A program made the position numbers and the translations under genes. A stretch of DNA of 7,016 nucleotides from DAMCAP01 sp964369265 (GTDB taxonomy: Bacteria; Bacillota; Clostridia; Oscillospirales; Ruminococcaceae), in the NCBI GenBank assembly GCA_964369265.1, contig CAYJEV010000088.1, positions 1-7,016 of the forward strand, in the 5' to 3' direction. This document shows positions 1-6,811 of the stretch, one piece after another. Below the pieces are notes generated by a model. It searched no databases, was not told where the DNA came from, and worked only from the letters and a program-made list of their open reading frames with translations. Numbering within the stretch: the first letter of the stretch is position 1; each line of letters opens with the position of its first letter.

Positions 1-48
1 GTATGACCATAAATGACACACCAAAAGTTGATGCACCAAAAATGGTAG

Positions 49-68
49 GGTGCGGCGCTCGACGCACC
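49..68. repeat. GC-rich hairpin downstream of the operon
   Basis: A perfect 6-bp inverted repeat, GGTGCG at 49-54 and CGCACC at 63-68, encloses an 8-nt loop. On the minus strand it is followed, after 6 nt, by a run of five T (42-38), so it could be a weak back-up terminator. The stretch from about 47 to 77, which also holds the palindrome TCGTACGA at 70-77, is much more GC-rich than the rest of the window and looks like an intergenic repeat element. Confidence 0.45.
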
Positions 69-93
69 GTCGTACGAAAATCGCCACAAGTAA

Positions 94-135
94 CAATTAT
101 AAGGGGAGGGTTTCAACGCCCTCCCCCAATTATAA
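94..135. repeat. 9-bp direct repeats flanking the terminator hairpin
   Basis: CAATTATAA occurs at 94-102 and again at 127-135, immediately on both sides of the GC-rich hairpin. The repeats are in the same orientation, so they do not extend the stem. The arrangement looks like a target-site duplication around a 24-nt hairpin insertion, or like one unit of a dispersed intergenic repeat. Neither can be decided from a single copy. Confidence 0.5.
103..126 (-). terminator. Probable intrinsic terminator of the operon
   Basis: A perfect 8-bp GC-rich stem (GGGGAGGG at 103-110, CCCTCCCC at 119-126) with an 8-nt loop begins 15 nt after the stop codon of the last gene. In the minus-strand transcript it is followed by TTATAATTGTTACTT, a T-rich but interrupted tail; on the plus side no T-run follows. 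Position and direction fit termination of the five-gene operon. The imperfect T tract keeps the call below certainty. Confidence 0.65.
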
Positions 136-141
136 ACAATA

Positions 142-441
142 CTAATACCCTCCAAGTTCATCATAACTTATCTTTTTCTTTAATATTTGAATACAATTTG
201 TAATAAACATAATTTTTTCTACAATAAGGAGTTTATTTTCTTGCTTATCCTTTTCTTTTAACAAGGAAGATAGAAGGGAGAGTTCCTCTGAAACTAGCTT
301 TAACTTGTATTCTGATAGCCTTTTAGACATCTCCTCAAGCTCGAAAATTAAGCTGTCTGAAACGCTTGAGATTCCAGCTTGAAACAAATTAACAATACTA
401 GACTCTAAATCAACTACTATGCTTCGCATTACACTCGCCAT
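142..441 (-). CDS. Small all-helical protein resembling the central module of the SWIM protein
   Basis: Protein of 99 residues, last gene of the operon and overlapping the SWIM gene by 13 nt. It is rich in Leu, Ser, Glu and Lys, is predicted to be almost wholly helical with amphipathic repeats, and has no Cys/His metal site, signal peptide or membrane segment. I do not recognise it by name. Residues 12-91 align without gaps to residues 228-307 of the preceding SWIM protein (constant offset 216), best around GISSVSDSLI (23-32) against GLSRISDSII (239-248). It may be a stand-alone copy of that module, acting as partner or competitor of the SWIM protein (inference). ATG 441 has GAGG 4 nt upstream. 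A second in-frame ATG at 429 forms TAATG with the SWIM stop and is an alternative start. Coupling to the operon and the terminator just after it support a real gene. Confidence 0.8.
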   Translation of the reverse strand: MASVMRSIVVDLESSIVNLFQAGISSVSDSLIFELEEMSKRLSEYKLKLVSEELSLLSSLLKEKDKQENKLLIVEKIMFITNCIQILKKKISYDELGGY

Positions 442-2108
442 AAATCCTCGCCCTCCTCCTCTCTCATATCCAAAGGAACAAACTCCTCGCTAAACTCAAT
501 AGGCATCATCTTTAACATTCCATCTTCAATATAAGTAACGCCAATAAACAAAGTGTTCTCCTTCACTTTTAAACACCATGATGTTAATATGGTTATAACT
601 TTTTTATTCGCCTTGTTATTCTTTAGTTCAATTGAGATAGGATAGCCGTTTTCATCAGCAATTTGCATATAAAACATCTGCCTTATGCTGTCAATTCCAT
701 GCCTAATAAGTCGAGAGGAGATAACCATTGCAACCCTGTCATTCTCTATCTTTTCTTCAATAGTAATAAGCTTTCTAAAATCATATGTTATAAGCTCGGA
801 GCTTATTGGCAAATCTCCCTTTAGCTTTTCGCCCAAGCTTCCCTCAATTTGGTTTGAGGATGATAGCCTCCTGTCTGCGCTAACCTTTGGGTTTTTCAGC
901 TCAAATTTATGATCCATCAGAGCCTGTATGCTATGATTTAAGCTCCACATTAAATTTGCCCCAGCAAAGCTCTGTCTATTATTATCATAAAAAGTTGGGC
1001 GCAGATCAGAGTAGCTATATACTTTCCTGCTCTCCTCTTCTAAGAAATAATAAACATTGCCAGCATATCCGCTAATAGTTTCAAGATACCTATCCCCTAA
1101 AGGAATAAACCTCATGCTTGCAGCCTCAACATACTCATCTCTAAAACTTCCCATATAAACAGAAAGTTTCTCTTGCTCTCTTGCGTTTTTAATCTTCATT
1201 GCAAGCTGATAGCAAGCCGATAACCTTTTTAATAGCTGTGCTTCGCTAAAATGCACATCCCTATTAAAATAGCTCTCAAACATTGCAGATATTTCTCTGA
1301 ACATGCCCTCATGCCTTGCCATACCAACATTATGGCTGCTAAGCGCTAGCTTTTCTGTATGCTCAATAATAGAATCAGATATGCGAGAAAGCCCAACATT
1401 AAGTATGTGGCATATCTCCTCTTCAATCCTCTCTGCAAAGCTTATAACAGCGTCTATATCTATCTCGGCAGCTTTAGGTGCTTCTTCTTTTTTTATCTCT
1501 AACGCGCCCTTGCTAGCCTTGAAATACAGTATCGCTGCCGCCTTGTGAACACATATATCGCTGCTTTTGCAGCTACAAACAGAATCGCTAATAGGGGTTA
1601 AAAGCCGAACCTTATGCCCACTCCCTAGCTCCACTAAAATAAACTTGCCCTCTGTAATATCTGGCAAGCGATTATGCAAAACATCAGCATACAGCTTTTT
1701 TAATGCAGTCGCACCCATTGTTTTTAATAATGGCGCTTCCTCTAAAACGAGTATTTCCTCTGTTTTAACAAAATAAACTTCCTCAGCCTTAGCTGTGTCA
1801 TCAGCATTTTCTGCTTTGTTTTCGCTTGGATCTGCTTTAGGGTTGTTATTTAAGTTCGCCTTAATATGCAGCACAGCCGTTATGATATGCTTACATATGC
1901 TTCTAGAAGGGCAGCTGCAAATGCTTTCTGAAAGGTTTTCTTTTAAGGTTATGCTTACATCCTCAAAGCTCGCCTTAATCTCCTCCCCCTCTTCAGAAAT
2001 GTTTATCTCAATCCCCTCTAAATCTTTATAAGCTCGCTTTACAATTCCCTTGTTGGTGAGGGCGGTTAAATAATCATCATCAAATTTATTAAAGTTAATC
2101 TTCCTCAC
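429..2108 (-). CDS. Protein with two SWIM zinc fingers (YehQ-like)
   Basis: Protein of 559 residues with two SWIM-type zinc-binding motifs of identical spacing, CxC-x5-CxH: Cys64, Cys66, Cys72, His74, and Cys178, Cys180, Cys186, His188. SWIM domains are known to bind DNA or proteins. Between them lies a low-complexity acidic/Ala/Lys linker (about 84-112) followed by a folded segment. Residues 220-310 form a helical module that is matched by the next gene. The C-terminal part (about 320-559) is mixed alpha/beta and I cannot assign it. It corresponds to E. coli YehQ in the same gene set. GTG 2108 begins 2 nt after the VWA stop, but no ribosome binding site lies at normal distance upstream; the purine run GGGGTGAGG overlaps the start itself. 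Reinitiation after the VWA gene is therefore likely, and the exact start is the least certain in the operon. Confidence 0.88.
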   Translation of the reverse strand: MRKINFNKFDDDYLTALTNKGIVKRAYKDLEGIEINISEEGEEIKASFEDVSITLKENLSESICSCPSRSICKHIITAVLHIKANLNNNPKADPSENKAENADDTAKAEEVYFVKTEEILVLEEAPLLKTMGATALKKLYADVLHNRLPDITEGKFILVELGSGHKVRLLTPISDSVCSCKSSDICVHKAAAILYFKASKGALEIKKEEAPKAAEIDIDAVISFAERIEEEICHILNVGLSRISDSIIEHTEKLALSSHNVGMARHEGMFREISAMFESYFNRDVHFSEAQLLKRLSACYQLAMKIKNAREQEKLSVYMGSFRDEYVEAASMRFIPLGDRYLETISGYAGNVYYFLEEESRKVYSYSDLRPTFYDNNRQSFAGANLMWSLNHSIQALMDHKFELKNPKVSADRRLSSSNQIEGSLGEKLKGDLPISSELITYDFRKLITIEEKIENDRVAMVISSRLIRHGIDSIRQMFYMQIADENGYPISIELKNNKANKKVITILTSWCLKVKENTLFIGVTYIEDGMLKMMPIEFSEEFVPLDMREEEGEDLWRV

Positions 2109-2110
2109 CC

Positions 2111-3232
2111 CTATCTAATTATGTTTCCGATAAAATCGCTAAGCTTGTTTGGTGTCATAGCGCCAACAAATCCTCCAAGCTTTGCAATATTCTTTGCCGC
2201 CGCCCTATCAAACACAGGCTCGCATTCATCATCTAAGGCAGTCAGTGCAATAAATTTTGTACCGCTATCAATTTGATTTTTAATGGCTGTGTACATTCTT
2301 CTAGCGTCGCCGCCTTCATATAAGTCCGATACAAGCACCATAATAGTCTTGCTAGGATTTTCAACCAACGAAGCAGAATACTCAAGCGCCTTCCCTATAT
2401 CAGTTCCTCCGCCAAGTTGCACTTTCATCAAGGTTTCAACAGGGTCGTCCACATACCCGCTCAAATCTACAACATTTGTATCAAATATAACAAGCTTGAC
2501 ATCAAGCATAGGCAGTTTAGCGAATATTCCTGCCATTATTGCGCTATGAATAACAGAGTCCATCATAGACCCACTTTCGTCCACAACAATCACCACCCTA
2601 TAGCTATTATGTCTTTTTATATTACTGTTGAAATGAACATTATCAATAATTAGCTTGTTTCTTGTTTTATCATAGTTCTTTAGGTTCTGCTTTATTGTCC
2701 TTTTAACATCAAAGTTGCGATAAATCTTAACATTGCTTCTCTGATTTCGATTAACCTTGCCAAGCACAGACTTTCTAACTTCCTGCTCAAGCTTTTTAGA
2801 TATCTCCTCAACAACCTGCTTAACGATCTTGTTGGCAATGTCAACAACTTCCTTGCTCATCATATGCTTAAAGCTAAGTATGTTTTTGAGAAGCTGTCTA
2901 TTAGGCTCCATCTTTTCGAGGGTTTCTTTGTCGCAAAGCAGTTCGGTTAGATTAAATTCTTCTATTGCGTGCTTTTCAATCTTTTCAATTGCTTCTTTAG
3001 GGAACAGCTTTCTGACTCTGTTTATCCAAGTGACAGCATTTAAGTTTGAACCTCCTTGACCTCCCCTTCTGCCAGATAAAGCTCCATTACCATTTTCGCC
3101 CTTATCTCTTGAATAGAGGTATTCGAGTGTGTTTTCGAGATCATAATAAGAATTTTCGTCAAAGCTTAGATTGTTTCGAGAGTTTTTTCCTAGTATTAGT
3201 CGCCATCTATTTATTTCTGCTTGATTATCCAA
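2111..3232 (-). CDS. VWA domain protein with intact MIDAS (YehP-like)
   Basis: Protein of 373 residues and the likely metal-dependent partner of the MoxR ATPase. The C-terminal half is a von Willebrand factor A domain with a complete MIDAS: DESGS at 218-222 (Asp218, Ser220, Ser222), Thr277 in GGGTDIG, and Asp303 in VSDLYEGG. These residues bind Mg2+ or a similar ion and a partner acid group. The N-terminal half is helical and charged: a Gly-rich patch at about 47-61, then WINRVRKLFP and a region up to about 165 rich in Glu and Lys with coiled-coil character, as in YehP-like proteins. No signal peptide or membrane segment is seen, so it is probably cytoplasmic. The start is TTG 3232, supported by AGGGGAGG 7 nt upstream inside the end of the previous gene; the gap to that gene's stop is 2 nt. 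The exact partner is inferred. Confidence 0.92.
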   Translation of the reverse strand: MDNQAEINRWRLILGKNSRNNLSFDENSYYDLENTLEYLYSRDKGENGNGALSGRRGGQGGSNLNAVTWINRVRKLFPKEAIEKIEKHAIEEFNLTELLCDKETLEKMEPNRQLLKNILSFKHMMSKEVVDIANKIVKQVVEEISKKLEQEVRKSVLGKVNRNQRSNVKIYRNFDVKRTIKQNLKNYDKTRNKLIIDNVHFNSNIKRHNSYRVVIVVDESGSMMDSVIHSAIMAGIFAKLPMLDVKLVIFDTNVVDLSGYVDDPVETLMKVQLGGGTDIGKALEYSASLVENPSKTIMVLVSDLYEGGDARRMYTAIKNQIDSGTKFIALTALDDECEPVFDRAAAKNIAKLGGFVGAMTPNKLSDFIGNIIR

Positions 3233-3234
3233 AA

Positions 3235-5616
3235 CTACACCTCCCCTAACTCTTCGAGCAAATATCTATTAAGCAGTTCGCCATATATTAAGTCCTGTTC
3301 GTCAATAGCGAGCTTATCGAGTAAATTGCCATCAAATGAAAACATTTTTGCAATGCTCTTTGATATTCTATCAATTTCTGATGGAGTAAAATAGCTAAAA
3401 GTCATTTTAAAATCTGGCAACATAATTATAAAATCCTCGCTAGATAGAGTGGAAATAAGCTTATTTATTGAGCTTAAAAACTCTTCTCCAACAAATATAA
3501 TATCTCTTGCTGTATAAAAGACACCAGATAAAAACCTCGCTCCCTTAACAGCCTCATCATTGCTTGCTAGATATGTATTAAAACTATACGTTACAACATT
3601 CGCCCCTATATTCCCCATAGCATATAATATCCCCTGCATTGCGCCAAGCAAGGTTGGATTAACTAAATCAGAATACACAAGCTCTATAAACGTTTCTAGT
3701 ATGCTTTCTTTAAAATGCTTAAACTCCTCTTTTGAGGCAATATCAAACAAAAGCTTGACATTCTTTATCGCTTGTTGCTCCATATCCTCATTGCAATTTT
3801 TAACATACTCTAATGTAGATAAAGTCTTGCCAAAGCATAGCTCTATAAGCTTAATGTAATCTAAATTATCCCTCTCGCCATAAAACTCACGAAGCCTATA
3901 TATGTGCGATAAATGATAAAGCGCTTCCCCGCAAGAGAAAAAATCATCATCCAAAGCAATAGTATCAATAGTTTTTTGTTTTAATAGCTCAAGCTTATCG
4001 TTTATCCCCATTAAAAAGCAGTCAATAAGCAGTTTTGCGCAGTCGCTTGCGCTGCTAGCTTCTTTTATTTTGTCAGCAAGAATATGATAGGCAGCAGATG
4101 AGATAGTCGCCCCATGTACAGACTGTTCAATAAGCCTTGTTACCACCATAGGCGCAAATCGATATTCCCATATCTCTCTTATAATATTTCTGTCTTTGCT
4201 GTCGATTAAATTGCTTCCTCGTTTTTGGTTGCAAAAATCTGTGTTTAAGAATTTGAGTGTATGAAAAAAGCGGCTTATCTCTCGATGATTTCCTTTGGCA
4301 AACACACTAAGAGTAATTTCTTTTCTAACGCTGTTGTCTATCTTTAATCTATGGAATTTTGCCCTCTCCATAAAATCTTTAACTATTGGAGGTGTTGGAG
4401 AGTTTTTTGGTATATCTCCAATTCTGTTCCCTGTAAAAAAGTCTCCTAATATGTCTAGTGGCAATTCTGTTGCTGGATTAAGCTCTCCTTTAATAAAAGA
4501 GGATATTATCCCATCTCGGCACTCATCTTTTCCGCACTGCGACTTTCCTCTAAGCAAAGCAAGCCCCTCTGCAATATTAAAAGCAGAAGCCTCGTCAGAC
4601 ATTGTTATCAACATCTTTTTCTTTTTGCATTCCTTCGCTGTTTTTAGTATGAGATTTAGGACTGTCGTTTCATATGCTTTCCGATTGCCATTTTTTAGCT
4701 CTTCCCATGCAGTTTGATAAAACCCAGGCGACACCATTCCGCTAGCATAGCCATTTATAGCGTCTGCCTCCTCCATTGAGTAGGGCATTAAATAAATGCT
4801 CTCGTCGTCAGCCTTAGTTTTGCTATAAGGAAGCTTCTCTCCCTCTTTTGGGTGCATTAAGCCATAGGTGTGAAAGCCTCCAGTCACAACTAGTATTTTG
4901 CTATAGCTCTGCTTAGCCTTCTCTATCTCTTCAGCCATAAACTGCTCTCTGATTATAGTGCTGTCTGCGATTAGATCGTGTTCATTTGAGCCTTTTCTTA
5001 GCAGATATGTATAGGTATTAAACTGCGTAACAAACTCCTCTGGGGACAGCTCTAAGCCGTTAACTTCAAAATGTGCATCCCAAAAGCTATCAAAGTTTGT
5101 AAAGCCTGTTTTTTCGCAAAGAGCTTTTGCGATGTTGGTGCTAGAGATTAAGTAATCGTCGCTGTAATTATTCTTGTCAAGCCTTTTTCTAACACCAATA
5201 TAATTTTCTGTGCTAACAAGCCTTTTAGCGAAAGGAAGGTCGATGAATTTAACAGCCACACCATCGCTAACAGCCTTCTTTATTGCAACAAGCTCAGGAG
5301 AGTATTCAAGCAAAGGATAATAACAACTATAGCTCCTAGCTTCCTCCTCCTCGTCAACAAGCTTTTTGCTATCTTTATAGGAATAGTACATTGCAACAGG
5401 AAATTTTGTTTCTTCACTAGCCAAAAACTCCATCATATGGCTTGCGTTTTCAGGGCCTTCAATTAAAACGCAGTCTGGCTGATATTCTTCAATAACCCTT
5501 AATAGCTGAACTGAACATACTGGGCTATGATGGCGCACAGGGAAATATAGTATATCACTACTATATTTAAATGGCATTATTTTATTAATTTCTTCTTTTG
5601 AAATAATTTTGTCCAT
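3235..5616 (-). CDS. DUF5682 family protein (YehM-like), putative TraB/ChaN/EreA-like enzyme
   Basis: Large cytoplasmic protein of 793 residues with no signal peptide or membrane segment evident. I recognise it as DUF5682, the family of E. coli YehM, which sits beside a MoxR ATPase and a VWA protein. Residues 1-290 form an alpha/beta domain with RHHSP at 28-32, IEGP at 52-55, FIDLP at 124-128, FWDAHFE at 178-184, an Arg at 223 in a helix, and VVTGGFH at 243-249. The conserved His, Glu and GxxH pattern recalls TraB/ChaN/erythromycin-esterase proteins, so a metal-dependent or hydrolytic role is possible; this is inference. Residues 300-793 look like a helical solenoid. ATG 5616 has GAGG 7 nt upstream. 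An internal ATG at 5577 (residue 14) forms TAATG with the ATPase stop and is a plausible alternative start. Function is unknown. Confidence 0.9.
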   Translation of the reverse strand: MDKIISKEEINKIMPFKYSSDILYFPVRHHSPVCSVQLLRVIEEYQPDCVLIEGPENASHMMEFLASEETKFPVAMYYSYKDSKKLVDEEEEARSYSCYYPLLEYSPELVAIKKAVSDGVAVKFIDLPFAKRLVSTENYIGVRKRLDKNNYSDDYLISSTNIAKALCEKTGFTNFDSFWDAHFEVNGLELSPEEFVTQFNTYTYLLRKGSNEHDLIADSTIIREQFMAEEIEKAKQSYSKILVVTGGFHTYGLMHPKEGEKLPYSKTKADDESIYLMPYSMEEADAINGYASGMVSPGFYQTAWEELKNGNRKAYETTVLNLILKTAKECKKKKMLITMSDEASAFNIAEGLALLRGKSQCGKDECRDGIISSFIKGELNPATELPLDILGDFFTGNRIGDIPKNSPTPPIVKDFMERAKFHRLKIDNSVRKEITLSVFAKGNHREISRFFHTLKFLNTDFCNQKRGSNLIDSKDRNIIREIWEYRFAPMVVTRLIEQSVHGATISSAAYHILADKIKEASSASDCAKLLIDCFLMGINDKLELLKQKTIDTIALDDDFFSCGEALYHLSHIYRLREFYGERDNLDYIKLIELCFGKTLSTLEYVKNCNEDMEQQAIKNVKLLFDIASKEEFKHFKESILETFIELVYSDLVNPTLLGAMQGILYAMGNIGANVVTYSFNTYLASNDEAVKGARFLSGVFYTARDIIFVGEEFLSSINKLISTLSSEDFIIMLPDFKMTFSYFTPSEIDRISKSIAKMFSFDGNLLDKLAIDEQDLIYGELLNRYLLEELGEV
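3240..3247 (-). promoter_or_regulatory. Strong ribosome binding site deciding a TTG start
   Basis: AGGGGAGG sits 7 nt upstream of TTG 3232 and overlaps the last codons of the DUF5682 gene, before its TAG stop at 3237-3235. It is the longest purine-rich ribosome binding site in the operon and the reason for calling a TTG start for the VWA gene. A strong site paired with the weakest common start codon suggests balanced expression. Confidence 0.7.
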
Positions 5617-6683
5617 ATGTTTTCCTCATTAGCTCCTTTGTTCTTAACTATTGTATTAAAGTAGTTTTTAAGGCTTACTAAGTCTTCTTCATTCTCTTTT
5701 GCTGTGGCGTTAGCGAGATTAGCAACTAGCTCATCAAGGCTTATATTGCCATCATCATAATAATATGCTGAAATCATAGTTTGATAATAAACAGCGACTG
5801 CTTCGGCTGTACTCATAACATTTGAAGGCTTGTTTATCTTCTCACCAGTAACTGCTATGCCAGTTCTTAGCTCATGATATATTGTTGCGATAAGCTCTGC
5901 GATATCCTCATTTGCCTTCATTTCAATCATGTTTTCGGCTGCTAGCTCCTCAACCTGCGACATTATAATCTCTGTTTCCAGCTTAATGTTGTTTACAGGG
6001 GCAACAGTTTCAAAGTTAAAGCGTCTTTTAAGGGCGCTACTCATTTCGTTAACTCCCTTATCTCTTGTGTTGGCTGTTGCGATGATGTTAAAGCCAGCAT
6101 TTGCAAATAGGATGTTATCTTCTTCTAGCTCTGGGATGTTAAGCACCTTATCTGATAGCACACTAATTAAGCTGTCTTGGATTTCAGCTGGTGTACGAGT
6201 TATCTCCTCAAATCTTGTTATTATGCCTTTGCTCATTCCTGTGTAGAGCGGCGCTGGCACTAATGTTTCTTTAACAGGGCCTTTTTCTAAAAGCAGGGCA
6301 TAATTAAAGCTATATTTTATCATATCTTCTGTTGTGCCGGCTGAACCTTGCACTGTGTTTGTGCTTGTGCCACTAATTGCAGCAGAAAGAAGCTCAGAGA
6401 GCATTGTTTTAGCAGTTCCAGGTTCGCCCACAAGCATAAGACCTCTATTGGTTGCTAAAGTCACAATACATCGCTCAATTAGTGTATCGTTTCCAAAGTA
6501 TTTCTTGTTAATTACTATCTCTTCGCCATTATGTTTAATAGGCTTGCTAGAGCCTAATATAAAGGTACGCACTGCCTTTGGGGATAGCTTCCAATTAAGA
6601 GGTTTAACGCCGTTATCGTTGGCTGCCAAAGCCTCTAGTTGCTTTTGATACTTCATTTCCATTGTTTGCTTAATATATTGCAT
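5577..6683 (-). CDS. MoxR-family AAA+ ATPase (YehL-like), first gene of the operon
   Basis: Predicted cytoplasmic AAA+ ATPase of 368 residues that would use ATP hydrolysis to remodel a partner, probably with the VWA protein encoded two genes downstream. Visible motifs: Walker A GEPGTAKT at about 86-93; Walker B region IITRFEEITR at about 154-163, with Glu where the first Asp usually sits; sensor 1 ATANTRD at about 202-208; arginine-finger region LKRRF at about 218-222; then a helical lid. The N-terminal LSPKAVRTFILG stretch is typical of YehL-like MoxR proteins as I remember them. The reading frame stays open to a GTG at 6734, but I chose ATG 6683 because GGATGGAG lies 6 nt upstream of it, whereas the GTG has no good ribosome binding site. 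The 3' end overlaps the next gene by 40 nt. Family assignment is firm; the substrate is unknown. Confidence 0.93.
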   Translation of the reverse strand: MQYIKQTMEMKYQKQLEALAANDNGVKPLNWKLSPKAVRTFILGSSKPIKHNGEEIVINKKYFGNDTLIERCIVTLATNRGLMLVGEPGTAKTMLSELLSAAISGTSTNTVQGSAGTTEDMIKYSFNYALLLEKGPVKETLVPAPLYTGMSKGIITRFEEITRTPAEIQDSLISVLSDKVLNIPELEEDNILFANAGFNIIATANTRDKGVNEMSSALKRRFNFETVAPVNNIKLETEIIMSQVEELAAENMIEMKANEDIAELIATIYHELRTGIAVTGEKINKPSNVMSTAEAVAVYYQTMISAYYYDDGNISLDELVANLANATAKENEEDLVSLKNYFNTIVKNKGANEENIWTKLFQKKKLIK

Positions 6684-6689
6684 AAAACA

Positions 6690-6714
6690 CTCCATCCTGC
6701 TGCTTATCGCAGCA
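6690..6714 (-). promoter_or_regulatory. Ribosome binding site of the ATPase gene with adjacent hairpin
   Basis: GGATGGAG (6697-6690) lies 6 nt before ATG 6683 and decides the start of the ATPase gene. Directly upstream, TGCTGC and GCAGCA (6714-6709 and 6703-6698 on the minus strand) form a 6-bp hairpin with loop GATAA, ending at the first base of the ribosome binding site. The hairpin leaves the site free but abuts it, so it could tune translation of the first gene. Confidence 0.6.
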
Positions 6715-6750
6715 TAAATAATAATTTTATTCACCCTAATCTTGCTAAGC

Positions 6751-6768
6751 TAAAAGTGATAAAAGTGA
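6751..6768. repeat. Perfect 9-bp tandem repeat, possible operator
   Basis: TAAAAGTGA is repeated twice without a gap (6751-6759, 6760-6768), between the candidate leftward promoter and the ATPase start, just after one predicted transcription start. Tandem half-sites about one helical turn apart can bind a regulator as a direct repeat. It may also be a simple duplication in AT-rich DNA. Confidence 0.4.
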
Positions 6769-6777
6769 TTTCAAGAC

Positions 6778-6811
6778 ATTTAAACATATCTGACTTTACT
6801 TTTCAATTATA
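6778..6811 (-). promoter_or_regulatory. Candidate promoter(s) of the operon
   Basis: Two overlapping sigma-A-like options read leftward. One is TTGAAA (6806-6801), a 17-nt spacer and TTAAAT (6783-6778), which would start transcription near 6771. The other is a perfect -10 box TATAAT (6811-6806) with no convincing -35, which would start near 6799. Either leaves a leader of roughly 90-115 nt before ATG 6683. Matches are by eye, and AT-rich DNA produces such boxes by chance. Confidence 0.35.

Noticed and set aside
3..203. Open frame on the plus strand across the left non-coding region
   Set aside because: It runs through both hairpins and into the antisense of the 99-residue gene, has no clear ribosome binding site, and its composition follows the repeats. 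Treated as chance.
4295..4717. 140-codon plus-strand frame inside the DUF5682 gene, and similar antisense frames throughout
   Set aside because: They lie wholly within well-supported minus-strand genes and their translations look like antisense products rich in Ser, Leu and Phe. No family resemblance or ribosome binding site was seen.
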